From assembly GCA_937976305.1 (NCBI GenBank), contig CALJSB010000141.1, positions 1 through 44,994 of the forward strand: a DNA stretch of 44,994 nt. The letters run 5' to 3'. Shown piece after piece: positions 24,525 to 31,908 of this stretch. The position numbers were made by a program, and so were the translations under genes. The notes below the pieces were generated by a model that was given only the letters and a program-made list of their open reading frames with translations, was not told the origin of the DNA and did no database searches. The stretch is from an uncultured Acidimicrobiales bacterium (GTDB lineage Bacteria; Actinomycetota; Acidimicrobiia; Acidimicrobiales; SZUA-35). Position 1 is the stretch's first letter, and each line of letters begins with the position of its first letter.

Positions 24525-25511
24525 TCAGGAGCTGCCAGCAAGATCCCAGTAGGGGTGGCCCGCTGTCTGCTCGGGTGTGGTGAGGATCTCGGGGTGCCCG
24601 TCGTCGGTGATGAGGATGGTGTGTTCGAACTGGGCGGTGCGGCTTTGATCAGTGGTGACGGCTGTCCAGCCGTCGCTCCACATGCGGGCCCGCCAGTTGC
24701 CAATGGTGATCATCGGTTCGATGGTGAACGTCATTCCCGGTTCGATGATCTGTTCGAGGCGCGGGTGGTAGTAGTGGCAGATCTGCAGATCGGTGTGGAA
24801 CTGCTCGCCGATGCCGTGGCCAACGAAGTCGCGAACGACACCGAAGCCGTGTGCTTCAGCGTAGGACTGGATGGCCTCGCCGATGGCGTTGAGTGGGTTG
24901 CCGGGAACGGCAGCGGCAATGCCGCGAGCGGTGGCCTCGCGCGTCACTTCGACAAGCCGCCGGCTGGCGTCATCGACGGTGCCGACGTAGAACGTGGCGT
25001 TCGTGTCGCCGTGGACACCCTCGCGAAAGATCGTGACGTCGCAGTTGAGAATGTCGCCGTCTTCGAGTGGGCGGTCGTCGGGAATGCCGTGGCAGATCAC
25101 TTCGTTCAGCGATGTGCAGAGAGACTTCGGGAACGGATTCGCTCCGCCCGGGTACATCAGCGGGCTCGGGTAGGCGCCGAGGGCAATCGCGCTGTCGTGG
25201 CAGAACTCGTCGATCTGTTCGGTGGTGACGCCGGGCTTGATGATGGTTCCGAGCGACGCCAGGATGTTCGCTGCGTCCCGGCCAGTGCGCCGCATTCGCT
25301 CGACGACGTCGGCGGACTTCACATCGGGCTCATCCCATCGGGCCACGCTGGTGCCGTCGGCCCACATCGGCTTGGCGATGGAGTCGGGAACGGCGCGACG
25401 CCGGCTGACTTTGCCGGCCCGAATCGGATTGGTCGTGTTCTTGTGGCAGCGCTTGAACTTCTGGCCACTGCCGCACCAACAATCCTCGTTGGCCTTTGGG
25501 AGAACTCGCAT
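24525..25511 (-). CDS. map: type I methionine aminopeptidase with N-terminal SEC-C zinc motif
   Basis: A 328-residue enzyme. The N-terminus has a SEC-C motif, CWCGSGQKFKRCH (about residues 11-23), which binds zinc and often contacts the ribosome or SecB-like partners. The catalytic domain carries all five metal ligands: two Asp in ILNCDVTIFREGVHGDTNAT, His in GHGIGEQFHTD, Glu in FTIEPMI and Glu in FEHTILIT. It removes the initiator Met from new proteins. The ATG at 25511 follows TACACT by 7 nt on the minus strand, a leaderless arrangement, and starts just before the SEC-C motif. The frame is open to 25661 but that part has no family content. Confidence 0.95.
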   Translation of the reverse strand: MRVLPKANEDCWCGSGQKFKRCHKNTTNPIRAGKVSRRRAVPDSIAKPMWADGTSVARWDEPDVKSADVVERMRRTGRDAANILASLGTIIKPGVTTEQIDEFCHDSAIALGAYPSPLMYPGGANPFPKSLCTSLNEVICHGIPDDRPLEDGDILNCDVTIFREGVHGDTNATFYVGTVDDASRRLVEVTREATARGIAAAVPGNPLNAIGEAIQSYAEAHGFGVVRDFVGHGIGEQFHTDLQICHYYHPRLEQIIEPGMTFTIEPMITIGNWRARMWSDGWTAVTTDQSRTAQFEHTILITDDGHPEILTTPEQTAGHPYWDLAGSS

Positions 25512-25602
25512 GTGGACAAGTGTACGGCGCATGGCCGTCCGGCAGAGATCCGGGCGCCGAGAGACACCACAGAGCCAACACCGGGCTCCGGCTGAGTGGC
25601 GA

Positions 25603-25623
25603 CTTGACCGAAGCAGGGTCAAG
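25603..25623. promoter_or_regulatory. 7-bp inverted repeat, possible operator
   Basis: CTTGACC (25603-25609) and GGTCAAG (25617-25623) are perfect inverted copies separated by 7 bp, in the intergenic region between the divergent map and zinc-ribbon genes and 31 bp before the ATG at 25654. The first arm includes TTGACC, a good -35 hexamer, so a dimeric regulator bound here could block a promoter. No regulator gene is adjacent. Confidence 0.3.
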
Positions 25624-25653
25624 GAACCTCCTGGGACCGTCGATACACCGCAC

Positions 25654-26025
25654 ATGGCCATGTCTCACTTCCATCAGGCGAATCAGATCCGCAAGACCAG
25701 CGCCATGGTCAGTTCCGTTGGCGACGACATCATCCGGGCAAAGCGTCAGACGAACTACGAGCTCGACGGCATCGACCAGCGAATTGATCGCCTCACCCTG
25801 TTGTGCGAGGCGATGTGGGAGCTGATGCGCCAGACCACCGGCTTGACCGACGAACATCTCGCCCACAAGGTCGCGCAGCTCGACGCCACCGACGGACGCA
25901 CCGACCTCAAGAGGGCTAAGACATCGACAGCGTGCGGTTGCGGAGCGATGGTTCCGGCCAAGTCGATGATGTGTCAGTTCTGCGGTGCTCCGGCTCCGGC
26001 TCGTTCGGCGTTCGACGCCGTCTGA
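25654..26025 (+). CDS. small protein with C-terminal zinc-ribbon motif
   Basis: A 123-residue soluble protein. The first 90 residues are helical and amphipathic (SVGDDIIRAKRQTNYELDGI, then DRLTLLCEAMWELMRQTTGL), possibly a coiled coil. The C-terminus has CGCGAMVPAKSMMCQFCG (about residues 97-114), a CxC/CxxC arrangement that would bind one zinc, then a short tail. A second in-frame ATG lies two codons downstream, so the exact start is uncertain. It stands alone between the divergent map gene and yqgE 80 bp downstream. I recognise no named family. The layout (oligomerising helix plus terminal zinc ribbon) would suit a small scaffold or regulator, but that is inference. Confidence 0.7.
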   Translation: MAMSHFHQANQIRKTSAMVSSVGDDIIRAKRQTNYELDGIDQRIDRLTLLCEAMWELMRQTTGLTDEHLAHKVAQLDATDGRTDLKRAKTSTACGCGAMVPAKSMMCQFCGAPAPARSAFDAV

Positions 26026-26105
26026 CGCTCCACGGTCTGACGCTCTACCGTCTGACCCGGCCAGCAGTCCATCGGCTCGTGCTGCTGAGTCGATACGGTT
26101 TCAAC

Positions 26106-26651
26106 ATGAGTTGGGGTTCGTCGCTCCGAGGTCGGTTGCTGGTTTCACGACCGGCGCTGCACGACTCGGAGTTCAACGGGTCGATCACGTTCTTGATCGA
26201 GCATGGCGACGAGGGCGCGCTTGGCGTGATCATCAACCGGCCCTCGCAACTCGAAATTGCCGATGCCTTCCCGATGTGGGCAAGCGCAGCCGCAAACCCC
26301 GGCGTGGTCTTCGCCGGAGGCCCTGTCGAGCGCAACAGCATGATCGTGCTCGGCACGTCGTCGACCGAAGAAGGTGCGCTGCCGCTCGGGTTGCACAGCG
26401 TTGATCTCGATGACGGCAGTCCTCCCCGAACCGATGGCGTCGATCGCGTGCGGATCTATGCCGGCTATGCCGGGTGGGGTGCCGGGCAGCTCGAGGGTGA
26501 GCTGGCTCACGATGCATGGTGGGTTGTCGACGCCTCGCTCGACGACGTGTTCAGCGACGATCCGGGGACTCTCTGGCCTCGCATCATGCGCCGCGAAGGT
26601 GGCGAGCTCGCCTGGTTCGCCCACTATCCAGACGACGCGACTCTCAACTGA
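26106..26651 (+). CDS. YqgE/AlgH family protein
   Basis: A 181-residue protein with the family N-terminus GRLLVSRPALHDSEFNGSIT, then GALGVIINRPS, VFAGGPVERNSMIVLG, RIYAGYAGWGAGQLEGEL and the closing WWVVDASLDDVF. It covers the whole family length. YqgE/AlgH proteins are widespread and cytoplasmic; AlgH affects alginate regulation in Pseudomonas, but the biochemical role is not known. The ATG at 26106 is set by TACGGT, which ends 6 nt upstream, and by the family start. A much longer open frame upstream is not supported. It converges on add. Confidence 0.93.
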   Translation: MSWGSSLRGRLLVSRPALHDSEFNGSITFLIEHGDEGALGVIINRPSQLEIADAFPMWASAAANPGVVFAGGPVERNSMIVLGTSSTEEGALPLGLHSVDLDDGSPPRTDGVDRVRIYAGYAGWGAGQLEGELAHDAWWVVDASLDDVFSDDPGTLWPRIMRREGGELAWFAHYPDDATLN

Positions 26652-26675
26652 TTGCGCTGAGCTGACCGTTGTTGC

Positions 26676-27752
26676 TTACAGCGAGGCGTCCCGGAGGCTG
26701 GCGTAGCGAGGCTTGATGATCTCGTTGATGATCTTGAGTCGCTGCTCAAAGGGCCAGAACGCGCTCTTCATGGCGTTGAGGGTGAGCCACTCCATGTCGC
26801 CGAGCCCGTAGCCGAACGATTCGTTGAGCTTGGCGAACTCGTCGGTCAACGTCACATTGCTCATGAGCCGATTGTCGGTGTTGACGGTGACTCGGAAGCG
26901 CAGGCGCCGGAGCAGCCCGATGGGGTGTTCTTCGATGGAGGGAGCGGCACCCGTGTTGACGTTTGAGGTCGGGCACATCTCGAGCGGCACTCGCCGATCT
27001 CGTACAAACGATGCCAGGCGACCGAGTTCGGCCCGGCCGTCGTCGTCGACGCTGATGTCATCGACGATTCGCATGCCGTGGCCGAGGCGCTCCGCACCGC
27101 AGTACGACAACGCCTCGTGGATCGACGGAAGTCCGAAGGCCTCGCCAGCGTGAATGGTGATGTGGAAGTTCTCTCGCATGCAGTACTGGAAGGCATCGAG
27201 GTGGCGAGCGGGAGGGAAGCCTGCCTCGGGTCCGGCGATGTCGAAGCCGATGGCGCCGGCATCGCGATGGCGCACGGCAAGCTCGGCGATGTCGAGCGAG
27301 CGTGCTGCCTGACGCATGGCTGAGCAAATCAGGCCGATCGTGAGATCGGTTCCTGCGGATCCTGCCTCGAGCCCTCGCAGCACGGCCTCGGTGATCTCAT
27401 CGAGCGTGAGGCCCTTCTCCATGTGTTGCTCGGGGGCGAAGCGCACCTCGGCATACACCACGCCGTCAGCAGCAAGATCTTCCGCAGCTTCTTTCGCCGT
27501 GCGTTCGAGCGCATCTGCGGTCTGGGTGACGCCGACGGTGTGAGCGAACGTTTCGAGGTAGAGCTCGAGCTTGTTGCGATCGGCGCCGCGGCGAACCCAC
27601 GCCGCAAGATCGTCTGGGTCTGTCGTAGGAAGTCCGGCGTAGCCAGTTTCTTCCGCGAGTTCGATCACTGTGGTCGGCCGCATGCCACCATCGAGGTGAT
27701 CGTGCAGCAGCACCTTTGGTGCTTTGACGATGATGTCCTTGGACAGATCCAT
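26676..27752 (-). CDS. add: adenosine deaminase
   Basis: A 358-residue zinc hydrolase. The metal-binding HxH is in LLHDHLDGG (His17 and His19), followed by the HAGEAFG motif, ERLGHGMRI, the specificity loop [10 protein letters not shown] and the closing NTDNRLMSN with the zinc-ligand Asp. It converts adenosine and deoxyadenosine to inosine and deoxyinosine, feeding purine salvage. I chose the ATG at 27752; TAGTGT lies 5 nt upstream on the minus strand. It is divergent from a HAD hydrolase and near cdd, upp and purK, so this part of the window is a nucleotide salvage neighbourhood. Confidence 0.95.
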   Translation of the reverse strand: MDLSKDIIVKAPKVLLHDHLDGGMRPTTVIELAEETGYAGLPTTDPDDLAAWVRRGADRNKLELYLETFAHTVGVTQTADALERTAKEAAEDLAADGVVYAEVRFAPEQHMEKGLTLDEITEAVLRGLEAGSAGTDLTIGLICSAMRQAARSLDIAELAVRHRDAGAIGFDIAGPEAGFPPARHLDAFQYCMRENFHITIHAGEAFGLPSIHEALSYCGAERLGHGMRIVDDISVDDDGRAELGRLASFVRDRRVPLEMCPTSNVNTGAAPSIEEHPIGLLRRLRFRVTVNTDNRLMSNVTLTDEFAKLNESFGYGLGDMEWLTLNAMKSAFWPFEQRLKIINEIIKPRYASLRDASL

Positions 27753-27831
27753 ACAGAACACTATCGGCCCCGACATCGCCCTGTTGACCTACCGTTTCGT
27801 CTTCAAACACCAACAACTGGCGGATCTTCTC

Positions 27832-28551
27832 TTGTCTGCAACGGCGACTATTGACAACGACATCATCCACACCATCGGCTTCGATGCTGATGACACGCTC
27901 TGGCACAGCGAGACGTACTTCTCGACCACCGAGGATCGATTTCGGGCCTTGCTCGAACCGTGGTGCAGTCACGACGAGACAAGCAAGCGACTCCTCGATC
28001 GTGAGCGCAGCAACCTCTCGGTCTTTGGCTACGGCATCAAGGGCTTCACGCTCTCAATGGTCGAAACCGCGATCGCCGCGTCAGACGGGGCGATCTCGAC
28101 TGAGGCCATCAACGAGATCATCTCGTGGGGCAAGGAGATGCTCGAACACCCCGTCGAGTTGATCGACGGAGTCGAGGCAGTGCTCGACGCCGTTGGCGCT
28201 CACTACCGCCTGGTGCTGCTCACGAAGGGTGATCTCTTCCACCAAGAGTCGAAGATCGCAGAGTCTGGCCTGGCCGAGCGCTTTGCGGCCGTCGACGTCA
28301 TGGCAGAGAAAGATGCCGACTCCTACGGGCGGGTGCTGGCCCGGCTCGGTATCGACCCGGCCGGCTTCTTGATGGTCGGCAACTCAGTGCGCAGCGACGT
28401 GCTGCCCATCCTCGAACTCGGCGGTCAAGCCGTGCACGTGCCGTATGCGATCACGTGGGGGCACGAAAAGGTGAAGCCCGAAGAACGGCCCGATGGCTTT
28501 CTCTCGCTCGGGAGCATCACAGAGGTTCCGGCCCTGCTCGGCTTGCCGTAG
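27832..28551 (+). CDS. HAD family hydrolase
   Basis: About 239 residues from a TTG at 27832; the exact start is uncertain since no ATG or GTG is close. The HAD motifs are clear: motif I GFDADDTLWHSE, motif II VLLTKGD, motif III Lys in the HQESKIAES region or nearby, and motif IV VGNSVRSDVLP. The four-helix cap follows motif I. The sequence is of the YjjG/haloacid dehalogenase-like phosphatase type and could dephosphorylate nucleotides or sugars in the cytoplasm. The frame stays open upstream to 27724, but that would overlap the divergent add gene. The position beside add makes nucleotide monophosphates plausible substrates, which is inference. Confidence 0.85.
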   Translation: MSATATIDNDIIHTIGFDADDTLWHSETYFSTTEDRFRALLEPWCSHDETSKRLLDRERSNLSVFGYGIKGFTLSMVETAIAASDGAISTEAINEIISWGKEMLEHPVELIDGVEAVLDAVGAHYRLVLLTKGDLFHQESKIAESGLAERFAAVDVMAEKDADSYGRVLARLGIDPAGFLMVGNSVRSDVLPILELGGQAVHVPYAITWGHEKVKPEERPDGFLSLGSITEVPALLGLP

Positions 28552-28577
28552 CCGGCGAGGGTTCGTCGGCCCGTTGG

Positions 28578-28970
28578 TTAGCCCTCAGCGAGGCGCTGCG
28601 GGCCGAAACTGTCTGGCAGCAACTCAGCAACGGTCATCGGCCCGCTCGTCGAGTCGACGACACAGTCGAGCCCGCCGTGCTCAGCAAGAAGCTGGCGGCA
28701 TCGTCCACATGGGGCACAGGGCTCGCCTGAGCCAGACACGCAGGCGACAGCGACGAGTCGTCCACCACCGGAGGTGTGCAGGTTCGACACCAACGCACAC
28801 TCGGCACACAGCGTGAGACCATACGAGACGTTCTCGACATTGCAGCCGGTGATGATCCGGCCGTCATCGCACAGCGCCGCCGCGCCGACCTGGAAGTTCG
28901 AATACGGCGCGTAGGCGTTGGCGGCGGCGTCGCGAGCCGCAGCGCGCAGGGCGTCCCAGTCGATGTTCAT
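28578..28970 (-). CDS. cdd: cytidine deaminase
   Basis: A 130-residue tetrameric-type cytidine deaminase. The substrate and zinc motifs are YAPYSNFQVGAA, GCNVENVSYGLTLCAECAL (Cys ligand and catalytic Glu) and PCAPCGRCRQLL (two Cys ligands). It converts cytidine and deoxycytidine to uridine and deoxyuridine. The ATG at 28970 overlaps the stop of upp (TATGA), so the two are translated together and probably belong to a purK-upp-cdd transcript. The C-terminal 20 residues continue a little past the usual end but are unremarkable. Confidence 0.95.
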   Translation of the reverse strand: MNIDWDALRAAARDAAANAYAPYSNFQVGAAALCDDGRIITGCNVENVSYGLTLCAECALVSNLHTSGGGRLVAVACVSGSGEPCAPCGRCRQLLAEHGGLDCVVDSTSGPMTVAELLPDSFGPQRLAEG

Positions 28971-29617
28971 AGCGTTCCGTAGATTCGGTCGCCGGCGTCG
29001 CCGAGTCCGGGCACGATGTAGGCCCGGTCGTTGAGATGGTCGTCGAGCGCGGCCAGGGTGATCGGCACGGTGGGGTGAGCTTGTTGCACCGCCGTGATGC
29101 CCTCAGGGCAGCCGATGATCGACAGCAGCCGCAGCTTGGTGCAGCCGGCTTCGACGAGGGAATCGAGAGCGGCAACGGCGCTGCCACCAGTGGCGAGCAT
29201 GGGGTCGACGACGATGACCTCTCGCTTGTCGATGCTGGTCGGCAGCTTGTTGTAGTAGGGGACAGGCTGGTGCGTTTCAGGATCGCGGTACATGCCGAGA
29301 TGTCCGACCCGAGCTTGGGGGAGGAGCGTCAGCAACGCATCGACCATCACCAGACCAGCCCGCAGGATGCCGACGACAGCCGGAGCGATGCCGGCGAGTT
29401 CGAGCGACTCGGTGTCGGTGATGGGTGTGGTGACCGATGTTGTCGAGGTCGGGAGATCGCGCAGCGCCTCATAGGCGATCAGCAGCGTGACCTCGCCACA
29501 CAGCGCTCGAAACTCGGCCGAGCCGGTGTCGACACTTCGAAGCAGAGTGATCTTGTGGGCGACCAGTGGGTGTTCCACCACGTTGATCACCGAGGTCGGA
29601 AAGTTGTCTTTCGCCAC
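28967..29617 (-). CDS. upp: uracil phosphoribosyltransferase
   Basis: A 216-residue enzyme that makes UMP from uracil and PRPP. The PRPP-binding motif is VIVVDPMLATGGSAVAAL, and the uracil-binding end GLGDAGDRIYGTL is complete. The GTG at 29617 is chosen because AGGTGA lies 7 nt upstream and it gives the usual N-terminus; a GTG at 29635 would add six residues and overlap purK. It lies between purK and cdd on the same strand, with 11 nt to purK, so the three form a pyrimidine salvage/purine synthesis operon. Together with cdd it recycles pyrimidine bases and nucleosides. Confidence 0.95.
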   Translation of the reverse strand: MAKDNFPTSVINVVEHPLVAHKITLLRSVDTGSAEFRALCGEVTLLIAYEALRDLPTSTTSVTTPITDTESLELAGIAPAVVGILRAGLVMVDALLTLLPQARVGHLGMYRDPETHQPVPYYNKLPTSIDKREVIVVDPMLATGGSAVAALDSLVEAGCTKLRLLSIIGCPEGITAVQQAHPTVPITLAALDDHLNDRAYIVPGLGDAGDRIYGTL

Positions 29618-29628
29618 TGCCGCGTCAC

Positions 29629-30774
29629 CTACCACGCTCGTTTTCCTTGCAACGCTGCCTCTGCTCGATGGGCAAGCTCTCTGGCTTGCTCCATGTCGTC
29701 GCCGAGTGCCGTGACGTGTCCGAGCTTGCGCCCGGCCCGAGGTCGTTTGCCGTAGAGGTGCACGTGAACTCCTTCGACCGCGAGCGCTTCGTGAAGGTAA
29801 TCAGCCGGGTCGACGCCATCGAGGCCGCCAATCACGTTGACGGTGACCGCAGCGGGGGCGCTGGCCCACGTCGCACCGAGCGGAAGATCGAGCACCGCCC
29901 GAACATGGTTCTCGAATTGTGAGGTCGGGCAGCCTTCGATTGTTGGGTGGCCGGCGTTGTGGGGCCGCGCCGCCAGTTCGTTTACGACGAGCCCGTCAGT
30001 GGTGAGGAACAACTCGACGGCAAGCACGCCAACGGCCTCGAGTTCGTTGGCAATCCGGGTGGCGATGTCGCGGGCTTCGATGGCGACGCGGTGGCCGATC
30101 GAGGCAGGCATCCGCACCTCTCGGTACACCCCGTCGGATTGGATGACCTCGATGACCGGGTAGCACCGGGCGTTGCCGCCGGGCCGGCGCACGACAAGCA
30201 CAACGAGCTCTTTGACGATCGGCTGGTAGTTCTCGACCATCAGTTGGCGATCGTGATTCTCGCTGATCACGGCCATCGCTTCGTTTTCGTTCTCGACGAT
30301 CCAGACGCCCTTTTCGCCGTCGCGACCAGCTCGAACAGATTTGAGAACGACCGGCCAGCTGAACACGCTGGCAAAGTCCATGAGATCGTCGGGGCCTCGA
30401 ACCTCCGCAAAAATCGGGACGGGGAACGAGCGGTTGAGCAGCACCCGACGTTGATGCATCTTGTCGAAGGCTGCGCCGATGGTTTTGGTGCCTGGCCTGA
30501 TCATTGATCCGGCTTCTTCAAGCCGCCGCAGCAGCCCAATGTCGAGCCGCTCGTGTTCGAAGGTGAGCACCTCACAGGTGTCGGCGAAGGCGGCGAGCGA
30601 GTCCGGGTGGGCATACACCGCATCGGGTGCTGCGAGAGCCGCTGAGTCGTCGCTTTCTTCGGCGAACAGGCGCGGCGTGATGCCGAGTTTGACCGCAGCC
30701 TGGTGAGTCATGCGTGCGATCTGGCCAGCACCAACGATGCCGAGCCGATAGAGAGCAGGGAGCTCGGAGGCCAC
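29629..30774 (-). CDS. purK: N5-carboxyaminoimidazole ribonucleotide synthase
   Basis: A 381-residue ATP-grasp enzyme: N-terminal RLGIVGAGQIARMTHQAAVKLG, the DKMHQRRVL helix, the ATP-grasp core SWPVVLKSVRAGRDGEKGVW, and the end VNELAARPHNAGHPTIEG with metal ligands. It uses ATP and bicarbonate to make N5-CAIR from AIR in purine synthesis, and normally works with the mutase PurE, which is not in this window. The GTG at 30774 follows TACGCT by 6 nt (minus strand), another leaderless arrangement. It heads the purK-upp-cdd operon. Confidence 0.95.
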   Translation of the reverse strand: MASELPALYRLGIVGAGQIARMTHQAAVKLGITPRLFAEESDDSAALAAPDAVYAHPDSLAAFADTCEVLTFEHERLDIGLLRRLEEAGSMIRPGTKTIGAAFDKMHQRRVLLNRSFPVPIFAEVRGPDDLMDFASVFSWPVVLKSVRAGRDGEKGVWIVENENEAMAVISENHDRQLMVENYQPIVKELVVLVVRRPGGNARCYPVIEVIQSDGVYREVRMPASIGHRVAIEARDIATRIANELEAVGVLAVELFLTTDGLVVNELAARPHNAGHPTIEGCPTSQFENHVRAVLDLPLGATWASAPAAVTVNVIGGLDGVDPADYLHEALAVEGVHVHLYGKRPRAGRKLGHVTALGDDMEQARELAHRAEAALQGKRAW

Positions 30775-30956
30775 TCCAGGAGCGTAGTTGGGCCCGCCCC
30801 CTGCTTCAGTGACGCTGTCGACCAGATCTCGCTGCCAGTGCCAGCTGTCAGAGCTTGCCGTTGGTGCTGGCTGTCAGTGCTCAACTGCATACTGGTCACC
30901 ACACCTCGGCGCCCTTGGCCCCTTCTGTCATCAACGCACTTCGAACATTCTGTTTC
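30775..30956. other. 182-bp region with no clear gene
   Basis: Apart from the purK -10 (TACGCT, minus strand, 30781-30786) I see no convincing gene or structure here. Plus-strand frames are open but show poor codon choice and Cys/Ser-rich translations. If the following gene really begins at a TTG at 31074, the uninformative stretch extends to about 300 bp. Confidence 0.4.
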
Positions 30957-31901
30957 GTGGTGCTGGAGGCCATCGTGCTGTTCTGTTCTTCGTCCCCATT
31001 CTCGTCCTCACTCTCGTCGCCGCTGTCGCTTCGAACCGACGCAAGCTCACCGGCTGACCCGTGGTGGTCGACCTTGTCGCGAGTCGCCATCTTGCGGAGG
31101 TTTGCTGACACCGTTTCGATCGAGCACTCGTTCCTTGTTGATTTCGTTGGCAGCGAGATTGTTGCCAGTGAACCTCTTGGCGACGAAGAGCTCGCGATGC
31201 AGCTGTTGTTCAGGCGGGCAAGTGAGGAAGCGACATCGATCGGGCTGATCATCCGATCGGGCTCGACCAGCAGCGAGGCCATCTGGTCATGCACCGTTGT
31301 CGACCGGAGTGGGCCGGCGGCAACGGGCTTCTGGTTGGCAGACAACACCTTGCGGGCAGCAGGCGAAGCGTCTGGTCTCATCGTCGACCTGCTCTTGAGG
31401 AGTCTCGGGCAGCCAACGCTGCCGTGTCTTCGCTCGACCCAAGTGTTCTGGTCAGCCGATTGGCTCGCCCGAATCGCCCTGGCGGCAGAGATGGGTGACA
31501 GACCGTTGTTCTTGGCGCAGGTGCGGACCATGTGCGCTCCGGGCTTCGGATCAGGCGATGCGGGGCTCGATGATGTTCGTTCGCTAGACGAGCAGGCTCA
31601 GCGGTGGGCGGACGAACTGACCGGCCTGGGTTACCTCTACAGCTGGGACGAGTTGCATGCCGGCCTCGCGGATGGGGAGATCACGGCGCCGTTGATGCCG
31701 CCGCGGGCTGCTGCGTGGTTCGATGGCGGCTCGCTGGGTCGGTGGTGTTTTTCCAGCGGCCTCTTTGGTCGTGGCGTCGAGTCGTTGTCGTCGCTGTTGT
31801 TGTTTCCGGCGGACGACACCGTTCGGGCGGCGCTCAGCATGGCCGGCGATGGGGAGAACGGCCCCCCAACACCGCTGGGCTCGAACGAACTTCTACCATG
31901 A
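30957..31901 (+). CDS. hypothetical protein, start uncertain
   Basis: The frame is convincingly coding from about 31074 to the stop at 31901, with VSIEHSFLVDFVGSEIVASE, STQVFWSADWLARIALAAEM and DELTGLGYLYSWDELHAGL. The protein looks soluble and mixed alpha/beta; no family is recognised. The first part is doubtful: between 30960 and 31057 this frame gives a Ser-rich stretch, whereas the +2 frame gives AVLFFVPILVLTLVAAVASN and then a Lys/Arg tail and stop, which looks like a true membrane helix. Possible starts are GTG at 30957 or 30975 and TTG at 31074 or 31092. The next gene begins 7 nt after the stop, so the two are probably co-transcribed. Confidence 0.5.
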   Translation: MVLEAIVLFCSSSPFSSSLSSPLSLRTDASSPADPWWSTLSRVAILRRFADTVSIEHSFLVDFVGSEIVASEPLGDEELAMQLLFRRASEEATSIGLIIRSGSTSSEAIWSCTVVDRSGPAATGFWLADNTLRAAGEASGLIVDLLLRSLGQPTLPCLRSTQVFWSADWLARIALAAEMGDRPLFLAQVRTMCAPGFGSGDAGLDDVRSLDEQAQRWADELTGLGYLYSWDELHAGLADGEITAPLMPPRAAAWFDGGSLGRWCFSSGLFGRGVESLSSLLLFPADDTVRAALSMAGDGENGPPTPLGSNELLP

Positions 31902-31908
31902 CTCCACG

